Positions 46,296-56,617 of a stretch of DNA of 64,000 nt are shown piece after piece. Both the position numbers and the translations under genes were made by a program. This DNA comes from Pyronema omphalodes. Its lineage: Eukaryota > Ascomycota > Pezizomycetes > Pezizales > Pyronemataceae. The stretch spans positions 266,408 to 330,407 of the forward strand of contig JAJJXM010000063.1 of the NCBI GenBank assembly GCA_024516155.1, in the 5' to 3' direction. Positions within the stretch are counted from its first letter, which is position 1; each line of letters starts with the position of its first letter. The notes under the pieces are model-generated. The model had not been told where the DNA came from. It was given only the letters and a program-made list of their open reading frames with translations, and did no database searches.

Positions 46296-47359
46296 TGGAC
46301 AACACAATGAATTCTGAGGACCCCCCGTCCTCTTTGGGCTGGTACCGAACCCCTACTCCTCCGGCAGAAAAGAAATCCCCCCACGCCACGATCCGCACGC
46401 AGAACTACACTGGTCGTTCTGCAACAAAGACTCCTGCTCCATTCACCTCCAATTGAAACTAAACAACAATCACTTCCCAGCGGTGGCACAAGCAATTGCG
46501 GCGCGCATAAAACAATCATGTAGCTGCGGGCAGCTACATGATCCCGAGTTAGAATGGGTGATCCGACACCGAAGGATACCCGCAAAAAGCCTGCAAAGCA
46601 TGGCAAAAAGGAAAGAGACTCTGCAACGTGTGCAAGTTCTTGGTCAACAAAGACGGACACCACGAGAGATGCAGCATCAGGGGATAGAAACCCGCGACGG
46701 AGACCCAGACAACGATCCCACCCTCCAAGGACAAGCCCCGAGACAGGAAAGGAACCTCCCTTCTCCACGGAAAATCGGGAAAACGAACCACCCCGTCCCC
46801 ACGAACTGGAATCAGAGGACCCCACCATCCATACGATCCGACACCAACTCCCAGTGATTATGATGACCGGACCCTGGGACCACGAGAAGGTGGCGATCAA
46901 CCTGTCTTTCTATCAGACAGCGGAGCCGGAACAGTATCTCCCCACCGTCGACTGCCGACCAACCAACGACCTGACATCCGCCCCTTGTTCGGATCCCCTG
47001 GAGCCCCCCGCCTCAGGGCACCAACAAGATCAAATACCCCCGTTCTCCTTCGGGCACCAACAAGAACAAATAACGGCGCCCCCCTTAGGACACCAACAAG
47101 AGCAAATACCGCCTTATGTCCTCGAGGACATCACCCGCGACGTCGTACGTCGCCGACGTCGGGGAAGGCAGTATCGGAGACGGTCCCCCATCCGGAGGCC
47201 TTCTTTGGGGACTGCCTACAGCCTCGCCGAGTCTCGGCCTGGACGGGGCGGCTTATGACACAACGCTCCCGTGAAATGCTCCTGGCCTCCGCCGTCACCA
47301 CCGCAGGGCTATGGGTGGTTACCATCACCCTAGCAACCTGCTACGCCATCATGAAGTGA
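46295..47359 (+). pseudogene. Family-2 ORF3 in copy C
   Basis: ATG 46295 overlaps the pol TAA by one base. Small deletions shift the frame near 46387 and later. The CSCGQLHDPELEW-like cluster, GHQQ repeats (about 47010-47120) and the LTR-encoded hydrophobic C terminus (to TGA 47359) remain readable in separate frames. Confidence 0.6.
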
Positions 47360-47931
47360 TAGGGATAGGGTTAGGGCAAGGGGCTGGGCCCCTTGCCGGG
47401 GATTTTCATATATTAGGAGTTATTTATTATTTGAATTTATTTTAGGTATCACGGCGGCTAGGAAAATGTTGGAATCTTCTACTTATCTCTTATGTAGTTG
47501 CAGTTGCGGCGGTTAGCCAGGTAGTTATCTCTTTTGGTATGTACTCTTTCTTTATTATTTGGAATCACGGCGGTTAGCCAGGTAGTTATCTCTTTTGGTA
47601 TGTACTCTTCCTTTCTTATTATTTGGAATTACGGCGGTTAGCAAGGTAGTTATCTTTTGGTATGTATTGCTCCCTTGTTTTCTTATTTGGAATTACGGCG
47701 GTTGGCAATGGTGGGGGATGTTGGTCATGTATGTAGTTATCACGGCGGTTAGCATTGAGAGCATTCTCCGCAGGCGGAGAATGCTGAGTCACGAGTCATG
47801 AAGGAGCAAGTATAAGAGGAGGAAATTTGTATGTAGTTTATTTCTTCACGCAATCAAGTTTCTCTACAAAAGTTCCCTTGTGACATCTCCATCTCTTTGA
47901 AATTCACCTGTGATTTCCCAGCCAAACCCTC
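47256..47931 (+). repeat. Family-2 3' LTR of copy C, first part
   Basis: TGACACAACGC... to ...CCAAACCCTC. Interrupted here by the Copia element; continues at 53378. Confidence 0.88.
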
Positions 47932-48092
47932 TGTTGAAGTGCGCCTAAGGCCCTAGTGCTTAGGTGGAGGTGGACCACTCTCTATGTATAGGCACTCGCT
48001 TGCCCGTCTATGCCTGACTCTTTACGCTCGTTAATACATTCGGTCACCACCTCCACTTTCTTCTTCTCCTCGTGCCTGTGAGACCTTCGACA
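47932..48092 (+). repeat. Copia 5' LTR
   Basis: 161 bp. TATA-like TATGTATA near 47984. Confidence 0.9.
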
Positions 48093-48104
48093 GGTTATGA
48101 GCCC
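48093..48104 (+). promoter_or_regulatory. Primer binding site, initiator tRNA-Met half type
   Basis: GGTTATGAGCCC is complementary to the anticodon arm of initiator tRNA-Met (GGGCTCATAACC), not to a tRNA 3' end. This matches the half-tRNA priming known for Drosophila copia. The same site follows the LTR fragment at 37407. Confidence 0.75.
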
Positions 48105-48196
48105 TTGCGTAACCGCTACTCTTACCGATATCCTTTATTAGTCATAAATTATATTATTTCTTCACTTTCCCCTTAATTTTAATCACTCTCTCCACG

Positions 48197-49111
48197 ATGT
48201 CCGACGAAGTCCAAGAACCAACTGCCCTGAAGTGCCCAATCCTGACGGTCGCCAATTATGCGCAGTGGAAGGACCCCATCCACTTTATCTTGGCCGGGAA
48301 AAGCGCCTGGAATATCGTGAACGGGAAGGAGACGCGCCCTGCTGGCGGCACCAGCCAACAAGCTCAGAGGGATCTCCAATACTTCGATGAAAGGGCGGCC
48401 AGAGCTACCCAGATCATATTTGACCACTGCCACATCACCTGCCGCAGGGTCATCACCGGACTCGACAACCCACGGGAGATGTGGCTAAAACTCGAAGCCC
48501 GGTTTGATAACTCGAAAACAAACTCTGGACGAAGAAACCTCTGGATTAAGTTCTGGAGATCAAAGCCTAACCCCGGGCAGTCCATGTCGAAATGGATAAC
48601 TGATCTCCTCAATATTCAGGCTCCACTTACCGGTACAGTTTTAGATATCAGCGACACTGCGCTGGTTAATTATGTTATTGCAAATCTCCCCGACTCCTAC
48701 GGAGTTACAAAACACGAGCTCGCGAAACTTGACAATATTGCAGTTGACGAGCTCCAGAAGATCCTGCACGACCACGAACATATGTGGGAAGCCACCCTAG
48801 GATCCCCGAAGGGCGAGGCGCATGCTACACCGACCAAGTGGTGCGACCACTGTAAACGCTCTAGCCACAACACGAAGGAATGCTACGCAAATCGCAACAA
48901 CAACAAACGCGCAGCATCCTCAAGCGCCGGACCGTCCAGACCTACTAAAACTTCGAAAAAGGAGGATGTCCAATGCCACTACTGTACAAAGAAGGGGCAC
49001 GTTGCGACAGAGTGCAAGCTCAGATCTTCGGCTACCGCCATACGCGAGCGGTACAAGCTTCGCTCCAGTGCGAAAATTGCGGAATTAGACAACACTGATC
49101 TCGGTATTTGA
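48197..49111 (+). CDS. gag: Copia gag
   Basis: 304 codons ending in TGA (49109-49111), with the downstream protease in the same frame. The N terminus (YAQWKDPIHFILAGKSAW) and middle (MWLKLEARFDN ... ANLPDSY) have the Copia gag fold signature. Two zinc knuckles are present: CDHCKRSSHNTKEC and CHYCTKKGHVATEC. The TGA is followed by CTC. It may be a mutation or a readthrough stop; typical Copia elements have none here. Confidence 0.85.
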   Translation: MSDEVQEPTALKCPILTVANYAQWKDPIHFILAGKSAWNIVNGKETRPAGGTSQQAQRDLQYFDERAARATQIIFDHCHITCRRVITGLDNPREMWLKLEARFDNSKTNSGRRNLWIKFWRSKPNPGQSMSKWITDLLNIQAPLTGTVLDISDTALVNYVIANLPDSYGVTKHELAKLDNIAVDELQKILHDHEHMWEATLGSPKGEAHATPTKWCDHCKRSSHNTKECYANRNNNKRAASSSAGPSRPTKTSKKEDVQCHYCTKKGHVATECKLRSSATAIRERYKLRSSAKIAELDNTDLGI

Positions 49112-50729
49112 CTCGGGAACTCCAGCACCTCCCTAACAGCGCAAGTCTTGATCGCCACAGACTCGTCCGCTGAGACACACACATGGGTGCTCGACTCTGG
49201 TGCAACGCACCATTTTTGTAATGATAAATCTGCTTTTCTTATTGATTCTTTAGCTACTTGCAAGTCCATCAACATTCGCTTAGGTGACAATAGTACAGTC
49301 ACGACCAACACCTACGGAAAAATCATACTCAATAATCTCTTTCAAATTTCTGCACTATACGTTCCCACGTTTCGACTCTCCCTTTTCTCCCTGCCTCTCT
49401 TTGACAAAAGGGGGTGGAAAATTACTATGGCGGACGGTACTTGTACTGTGAAAGACAAGACATCCAAAACAATCATTCTCGCTCGCATGAAGGACAATCT
49501 TTACAGATGGACAGCAGACGCCATTAAGGAGGACCACGACGCCCTGATAACCACTGGTTCTGGTGCAGGCGTTGACATTAACTGTATCCCCTCCTCGACC
49601 CGAACAATATCATCGAATGAACGAACAAGTGCAGACGTTGACTTTACGCGTCCAAGCGACAAAGACCTTCGAACAGCACATAGACAGTCTTTCCGCCTTG
49701 AACCAACAAGCAATTTCGAGATGTGGCACAGGTGACTGGCCCACCTCAATACCGAGTCCTTGTCTAAAATCATTAATTCGACTGATAAAACTACAACATC
49801 AGATCATCTCCAGTCCTGCACAACGTGCATACAGGCCAAAAACCGACAGTCCTTTATCCGATTACCAACCGAACGTGCGAGCAAGCCTTTCGAACTTGTC
49901 CACTCAGATGTCTGCGGCCTGATGTCGACTCCGTCGATCAGCCAACGACGGTAGTATATCATCTATATTGATGACTTCAGTCGCTTTGCCAAGGTTTACT
50001 TTCTGAAATCAAAATCCACAGACGCGGTACTACCGGTATTCCAAGCATACAAAGCGTGGATTGAATCTCAAGGACATAAGATTCATCGTTTCAGGTGTGA
50101 TAATGGCACAGGGGAATTCAATAATCAACAGTTCTGTTCTTTCCTGGCGAAAAGCGGTATCTCGTTCGAACCCTCACCACCCTTCACACAGCATAAGAAC
50201 GGAACAGCCGAGCGATTCATTCAGACAATCAACGGCAAAGCACGTTCCATGCAGCTAGACGCCCAAGTTCACCATCGCTTCTGGGCTGAGGCTGTTAACA
50301 CAGCGGTGTACCTTCACTCGATATCTCCAACTAGGACGCTCAAAGGCTGGCTAAGTCCTCATGAGGCCCTGTTTCACAGGCCGCCTCAGCTGCTACACCT
50401 TCGAAGATTCGGTTGCACGGTCTTCAAGCATATACCGAAGGAGCAGAGGACAGACAAGAACTGGAGCGCACGCGCGTCACACAGTATGATGGTTGGATAC
50501 ACGGATTCGTCAAAGATTTGGCGCATCTATGATTTCAATTCACGCTCTGTCGTGCGCGCTTCCAACGTCGTTTTCTTAGAGGACAATAATGCTTTGGATT
50601 CTGAAGGACGTCCCAATACATCAGAGGAAATCATCAAGGCAATATCTGACTGTTTCCCTGATATCGTTGAAGGGGGTGATGAGAATGCGTCAGCGCTCAT
50701 ATCACATGAGATAGACGCCCTCATTCAGA
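49112..50729 (+). pseudogene. pol: Copia protease and integrase, exon 1 of pol
   Basis: Same frame as gag. Protease motif VLDSGATHHFCND near 49186. Integrase zinc region WHR-LAHLN ... CTTCIQAK. Catalytic positions HSDVCG, RCDNGTGEF and HKNGTAERF. Stops at 49733 (TGA, in place of an Arg codon) and 49952 (TAG). The frame stays open to LIQSMYK-stop at 50743, but a better reading splices at 50729 into the RT exon. Confidence 0.82.
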
Positions 50730-51122
50730 GTATGTACAAATGACCACCCCAACTTTTTTCCGCGTCACCGCTGTAGGACCTCTCACGGCCACACGGTATA
50801 GTCTTTATCACATTATCTTCGAGTCGGATCAGCCTTCATGCTGACTCACTCTAACTATACATTGACAATTCTGTCTTGAATGTCACTGTCCCGATCAGCC
50901 TCCATGCTGTCCGGACTACTCTTGCTAGGCCAATATGCCACACACTGATTATCATCAGTTCAAGGATACTTATCCTGGAATTTTATCCGATTAACACTCC
51001 GCTGTGCATCTCCTCACGAGATTCTGCCACGGAATCCCTGTCTACTGCATTCCCTTGTTTCTCAAATTTCTTTCTCTACTGCTCTGATAATCACTTCTCT
51101 GAACTAACATCCTAATTCTCAG
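50730..51122 (+). other. Intron-like interval between integrase and RT
   Basis: Donor A|GTATGT at 50730, branch-like ACTAAC at 51103-51108, acceptor CTCAG ending 51122. Length 393 nt with stops in the pol frame. Splicing joins ...LIQ-N-ASNDMNSLS in frame. These match fungal intron consensus signals. Confidence 0.55.
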
Positions 51123-52965
51123 ATGCTTCTAATGACATGAATTCACTGTCCCTACGCGACGAGCGACTGAAGGCCAACAAACTAAACAAGTCCCGCTACG
51201 AAGACATTGATGTTGACGACGCCCTGGCCTCGGCCTTTTTTGCCAAAGCAACTATAGACGATCCCGACGAGGCCATAGGTCCTGATTTACTTGACGGCGA
51301 CCCGACCTCTTACACCGCAGCAATGAAGAGCGCCGACCGGGACAACTGGAGAACTGCGATGCAAGAAGAATGGAACTCTTTACTGATAAACGAAACCTTC
51401 CAGGCCTTCAAATCAAATGACAATGCAGAACATCTCCGACCAGTGTCATCGCCTGATGCATTCGACAATCAGACATCCTACAGCGGCATCACTGTTCCCT
51501 TTGGATGCAAGCCCTTGAAGTGTCGATGGATTTACAAAACCAAACGCAACATTGACGGCAGCACAAAGTTCAAGGCCCGACTGGTTATAAAGGGTTATGA
51601 ACAAGTTCCGGGAATTGATTATGATGAGACATATGCACCTGTCTCCAAGCTAAGTACTCTACGTTACTTGCTAAGCTTATCTGCAACCAGGGGGTGGTCA
51701 GTCGACCAAATGGATGTTGTCACGGCCTTCCTCAACCCAGCCATTGACAACGACAGGACTTTCATGTCCATGCCTCCTGGCATCGAATGGCTCGATAAAC
51801 GTCTATCAAAAACATCGACGGTCCGCCTGCTGAAAGCCCTGTACGGCCTAAAACAGGCACCCCGATTATGGTGGGCCCAGATTAATGACTTCCTCATGAA
51901 CCAAGGTTTCCGACAGGCACACACCGACTCCAACCTCTACCTCATGAAGGACGCATTTCTGCTCTTATATGTCGACGATATCTTGATCTTCAATCTGACA
52001 AAACAGAGGATGGGCGACAACATCAAGAAGGCCCTCAGTGCTCGCTTCAAAATAACAGATCTCGGAAAAGCGACTCGTTTTCTCGGCCTCGAACTCGAAT
52101 ACTTGCCTGACGGAAGCATTGCCATCTCGCAGAAGCATTACATTGAGGGGTGATTGCCAGATACGGTCTTCTTGAGGCCGCACCCACCTCTTCCCCAATG
52201 GACATTCATGTTGATCTTGAGAATACTGACTGCGAAGACAAGACCACTGATGAACAGCAAAAACGCCTGTATCTATCAATGGTTGGATCACTGATGTACG
52301 CAGCAATCGGAACTCGTCCTGACATCGCCTTCGCCGTGACTGCCCTCAGCCGATACAATCAGTCGCCTCTAGCAATGCACATGACCGCTGCCAAAAGGGT
52401 CATCCGATACTTGAAAGGTACGAAAAATTTGTCGATTATCTACAAGCGTAACCACGACATACCGCAGGACTGTTTGCGACTCTTCTCCGACAGCGACTGG
52501 GCCGGCAGTACAGCCGATCGGAAAAGCATCGGGGGGTGCGTAGTCCTTGCGCCAGGAGCGGACGGGCCGATCCACTGGAGATCAAAGAAGCAGTCCGTCA
52601 TCGCCCTCTCCACTCCTGAAGCCGAGTACATTGCATGCAGCAATGCGACCCGTGAAGCGATCTGGTTCCGCCTATTGATGGACGACACCGAAGCCTGGGA
52701 TAACAAAGTGCCGACCTCGGTCCGTTGCGACAACATGGGAGCACTTCGCCTCCTTCAGACCGGCGTCATCAAGGCGAAAACAAAACACATCGATGTGAAG
52801 TTTCACCACTCGATCGACGAAGCTAGAAAGGGAACGGTATCGTTCGAATACATTGCGTCCAAAGAAAATGTCGCAGATATCCTCACTAAACCGCTCCCTG
52901 GAACAACACACGCGTTGGCCGTGAAACTTTTAGGGATGGAAACGCTGAGTGGTAATAATGATTAA
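51123..52965 (+). pseudogene. pol: Copia reverse transcriptase and RNase H
   Basis: RT: CRWIYKTKRNIDG, FKARLVIKGYEQ, YAPVSKLSTLRYLLS, catalytic YVDDILIF, then KITDLGKATRFLGLE. A one-base deletion at about 52150 (GGGGATGATT in the expected form, GGGGTGATT here) shifts into the RNase H frame 52150-52965, which has GSLMYAAIGTRPDI, FSDSDWAGSTADRKS and ADILTKPLPG. The order integrase before RT is diagnostic of Ty1/Copia. Confidence 0.88.
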
Positions 52966-53211
52966 TGGGTTTGGTTTGAATGAATAAGTGTGTGTTGTGA
53001 TTGAAGTATGGCTGCTGATTGCTGATTATGATGATGATTGAATTGTGTTGTTTTCTATTTGGGTTGTTCTTCTTATGGGTTTTTACTTCTTCTTTTATGG
53101 ATAATTGGGTATTTTCTTTTTCTATGGTATTGTTCTTGTTTTTCTGTTATGATGGATTGTTATTTCTTCTTATTATTATGTTTGTAGCACCCGTCCTTAG
53201 ACGAGGGGGTG
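52966..53211 (+). other. Copia 3' untranslated region and polypurine tract
   Basis: T-rich, non-coding, ending in ACGAGGGGGTG directly before the 3' LTR. This is the likely plus-strand primer. Confidence 0.7.
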
Positions 53212-53372
53212 TGTTGAAGTGCGCCTGAGGCCCTAGTGCTTAGGTGGAGGTGGACCACTCTCTATGTATAGGCACTCGCTTGCCCGTCTATGCCTGACTC
53301 TTTACGCTCGTTAATACATTCGGTCACCACCTCCACTTTCTTCTTCTCCTCGTGCCTGTGAGACCTTCGACA
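53212..53372 (+). repeat. Copia 3' LTR
   Basis: 161 bp. Differs from the 5' LTR only at GCCTGAGG versus GCCTAAGG as far as I can see. Confidence 0.9.
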
Positions 53373-53377
53373 CCCTC

Positions 53378-53480
53378 GCCCATTCCCAACCTCCCAGCCT
53401 TACCTAAGCCGCCGCCGCCCCACTCACCGCCGAAACCCCGCGCCGCCTGTCGTCAGGAACCGTGGATACGGATTCGGATA
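53378..53480 (+). repeat. Family-2 3' LTR of copy C, second part
   Basis: Continues the LTR after the Copia element, ending GGATTCGGATA. Confidence 0.85.
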
Positions 53481-54380
53481 AATGAGAACGAGGATCAACT
53501 TACCTCCTGGGTGTCCATTACCCATGAGAAAAATACAGATGATGCTGATGGAGACCGAAGACACTGGTGAAGGGTTCCCGCCTTATACTTGAGGTTGTGT
53601 TCCACCAAGTATAGCTGCCTGAGGGCTTTCAAGAGGAGGAAATGCTGATGACATTGCAAGGCAGACGAATGAGATCATCCTAGATCTCGGTTCCGTGGAT
53701 GGCTGGCCAGGAGTTAAAGCAGAGTCTAGTCAGTCAACACGAGCGGAGGTCAGGACAAGGGTCAGGATTGCTTTGGCATGTGATGACGGCCTGCAGCAAG
53801 GGACACCACTCAGGAAACTGTTGGGCGGAACGGATATGCCGCGACCTTAGGCCAATAACCACCAACTGCAAGATAAGACGGTGTTTGCGTAAACACCAGG
53901 GTGTGGCTGAGCGCAAGTGCACGCAGGTGGGGCAGTCACGGCATCACACAGGAATGTGACGGGGCAGTGCGCTGCCGTAGGGCATGGTATGCATTATGAT
54001 AGATTCTTAAACCCGCAATCCAGATTCTCCAGGGAGATCTATGATCAAGACCAATCATAAGATATATAACTCACATGTCATTATCTGAGGAGTCATTGCA
54101 TCATGAGCTCAAGTGGAGTAGCCCTCCACTAGGCCCTCGACCCCAATACCTGATTGGATGGTGTGGTAGCACGGTGAGGAATGTCAAGGACTTATCTGAC
54201 ATGCGGGTCTTTTTCTGCAAGTGAGCAATAAATATAATTGCGCATGCAGCATGATGCCAGCATCAGCACATTTGTCAAAGGATCGACTCACGTCTTATCT
54301 CCTAGACGCAGTTTGGAAGTTTGTTCCCTTGAGAAGTCTGGGTGAACTTGTAGACGAAGGTCTATAAATCACCCTAAGTC
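53481..54380. other. Unassigned sequence before LINE ORF1
   Basis: No recognised gene. On the minus strand CAGGAG|GTAAGT near 53500 resembles an exon end. The right part may be the 5' UTR of the LINE whose ORF1 follows. Confidence 0.35.
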
Positions 54381-55389
54381 TTGCCACCCTGTCCTCCAAG
54401 ATTACAAACTTCCTCTCTTGCAACGTCGTTGCCATTCTACACCAATACCTCAGGACGAGGCCATTCAGTTTATTCGGCCTGTAATTCATTAATTCACTTC
54501 TCGGTCAAAGGTTGCACAGCCTCCTCCTCTGCTTTTACCCTTTCGCTTTCCGCTTTGCTTGGGAACATCATGTGCCGGGACAAACTGTCCAGTTTTTTAC
54601 AAGAACCACAGCAACAACAGCAACGCGCTGCCTCTGCTAACCCTTACGCCTCCCCGACCCAGCACTCTCGGTCCGGGATGTTCTCTCCTACGCCTTCTCA
54701 CTTCAGAACCCCGGCACCCCAACGCATTCTTGCTACCGCCACTAGCTCCCCTTGCAAGTGCCTCAATGACACTGCCCCGGACAACACCAACCGCCCCACC
54801 ATATTCGACACTATAACCTCCACCTTGCTGAACCACATTCTTGGCCGCTTCGACCGCATGAGAAACGCCTTTATCAACCCTCTGAACGCCAGTGCCAAGC
54901 ACATCGCCCAGCTCAAACGCGACGTCGACGGACTCACCAATCAGATCCGTAAACTCCAGCTCACCAACACCAAGACACCCTGAACAGCACCAGCTGAGCA
55001 GAGCCGTTCAACTACCTCTGCGGCCACCTCTGTTGTACCCCTGTATCAGCCCACCCCCCTTCATGACTCCACCAACATCTGGTACAATGGAACGTCCCTT
55101 GTTTCCAAGCTTCCTGTGGCTGCCGCCAAAAAACCGTTCACCATTGTTCAGGTGAAGAAAATGAAGGCCTTCACCACCCTGATCCCAACGGCCCTCCGAC
55201 ATGTTGACCGCCAGGTCATTATAACCTCTGAGGGAAACGTTACCAACCTTGAGTGTACGGCCGACGAGGTACTTGCTGCAATCACCAAGGCGTTAGGGAC
55301 TCTGCTGATATCACTCTACCCGACTTCACCCTTGCACGTATCGCCGGCAACAACCGTCTTGTGCTTACCACCAACCCTAACTATCGAGG
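54381..55389 (+). pseudogene. ORF1 of a second LINE
   Basis: An open frame at 54381-54983 with Gln/Ser/Pro-rich N terminus and a helical region (LGRFDRMRNAF ... AQLKRDVDGLTNQIRKL) that may form a coiled coil. After the stop at 54981, frames at 55116-55300 (FTIVQVKKMKAFTTLIPTAL, VIITSEGNVTNLECTADE) and 55300-55388 (ADITLPDFTLARIAGNNRLV) resemble the middle of a LINE ORF1. The family-1 LTR cuts it at about 55390. Not closely similar to the first LINE. Moderate certainty. Confidence 0.5.
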
Positions 55390-55714
55390 TGCATGAACAG
55401 AAGTTCGAGGGACACGCTTGAACACCACCAGGGGGGTCAAGACTAGGCAAGGCTGAGGGAGCCGAGACGGAGGAACAAGGACCGAAGTGCTCAACGAACG
55501 GTCGGCACAGAAAACACGGACAAGGACAAGTACAAGAGTGACGTAGGTCTGAGGTGAGAAGAGACTGTGATTCCTATAAGAGGGACAGGAAGAAGCACAA
55601 GACGTTCGATGGAGAACTACAACGACAGGGAGGCAAGCCTCCTTATGTCCAGAAAGCAGCCAGCACTCTTGCTGGGCCGTCAACCAACATCGCTACATGA
55701 TCTGGCTTCTGTTC
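55390..55714 (-). repeat. Family-1 LTR of copy E, first part
   Basis: Aligns with the outer ~325 bp of the family-1 LTR (GTTCGAGGGACACGCTTGAACACC, GACCGAAGTGCTC, GCCTCCTTATGT, CTTGCTGGGCCGTC). Interrupted at 55714 by the family-2 element; resumes at 63386. Exact outer end uncertain by a few bases. Confidence 0.82.
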
Positions 55715-56510
55715 TGTCACAACGCTCCCGTGACATGCTCCTAGCTCCGCCGTCACCACCGGAGGGCTATGGGTGGTTGCCATCACCCTAGCAACCTGCT
55801 ACGCCATCATGAAGTGATAGGGATAGGGTTAGGGCAAGGGGCTGGGCCCCTTGCCGGGGATTTTCATATGTTAGGAGTTATTTATTATTTGAATTTATTT
55901 TAGGTATCACGGCGGCTAGGAAAATGTTGGAATCTTTTACTTATCTCTTATGTAGCTGGAGTTACGGCGGTTAGCCAGGTAGTTATCTCTTTTGGTATGT
56001 ACTCTTTCTTCATTATTTGGAATCACGGCGGTTCGCCAGGTAGTTATCTCTTTCGGTATGTACTCTTTCTTTATTATTATTTGGAATTATGGCGGATAGC
56101 AAGGTAGTTATCTTTTGGTATGTATTGTTCCCTTGTTTTCTTATTTGGAATTACGGCGGTTGGCAATGGTGGAGGATGTTGGTCATGTATGTAGTTATCA
56201 CGGCGATTAGCATTGAGAGCATTCTCCGCAGGCGGAGAATGCTGAGTCACGAGTCATGAAGCAGCAAGTATAAGAGGAGGAAATTTGTATGTAGTTTATT
56301 TCTTCACGCAATCAAGTTCCTATTTACTATAATCCTATCTACAAAGGTTCCCTTGTGATATCCCCATCTCTCCGAAACTCAGCTGTGATTTCCCAGCCAA
56401 ACCCTTGCCCATTCCCAACCTACCAGCCTTACCTAAACCGCCGCCGCCCTCCTCGCCGCCGAAACCCCCGCGCTGCCTGTCGTCAGTAACCGTGGATACG
56501 GATTCTGATA
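55715..56510 (+). repeat. Family-2 5' LTR of copy D
   Basis: The region 55905-56215 holds five or six ~60-bp-spaced repeats built from ACGGCGGTTAGC and AGGTAGTTATCT. A hairpin and promoter block follow (see next entry). Confidence 0.92.
56219..56274 (+). promoter_or_regulatory. LTR promoter block: hairpin, AP-1/Gcn4-like sites, TATA
   Basis: GCATTCTCCG and CGGAGAATGC (56219-56242) form a 10-bp inverted repeat. Next come TGAGTCA (56243-56249) and an overlapping-type GAGTCA (56251-56256), then TATAAG (56269-56274). TGASTCA is the Gcn4/AP-1 consensus. The block is present in all family-2 LTRs, so it is likely the core promoter; this is inferred. Confidence 0.55.
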
Positions 56511-56547
56511 TTTGATTGCGTCCTGTGTACGACACCCAACGCGGAAC

Positions 56548-56605
56548 GAAAACCCAGAAAACCCAGAAGACCCAGAAAACCCAGAAAACCCAGAAAACCC
56601 AGAAG
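56548..56605 (+). repeat. 9-bp minisatellite in the leader (about 6 copies)
   Basis: AAAACCCAG-type repeats between the 5' LTR and gag, with one unit GAAGACCCAG. Same tract as at 29084-29152. Confidence 0.85.
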
Positions 56606-56617
56606 TAGGCGCACACA

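Larger units (their letters stand above)
47932..53372 (+). mobile_element. Ty1/Copia element, young insertion
   Basis: 161-bp LTRs 47932-48092 and 53212-53372, TGTTGAAG...TTCGACA, with one difference that I can see. CCCTC duplicated at 47927-47931 and 53373-53377. The polyprotein lies in one frame from 48197 to 50729, then a 393-nt intron-like gap, then RT and RNase H. Despite young LTRs it has three in-frame stops and one deletion, so it was probably copied from a defective template or mobilised in trans. Confidence 0.92.
40431..53480 (+). mobile_element. Family-2 chromovirus copy C, old, 3' LTR split by Copia
   Basis: 5' LTR 40431-41219 (TGTCACAACGC...TTCTGATA). Internal region 41220-47255. 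3' LTR 47256-47931 plus 53378-53480, with the Copia element and one CCCTC duplication between. Gag, pol and ORF3 are recognisable but heavily mutated. No 5-bp target duplication is visible (GAAGG versus AATGA). Confidence 0.9.

Noticed and set aside
53019..53228. Hydrophobic 69-codon frame after Copia RNase H
   Set aside because: T-rich 3' UTR translated by chance and running into the LTR.
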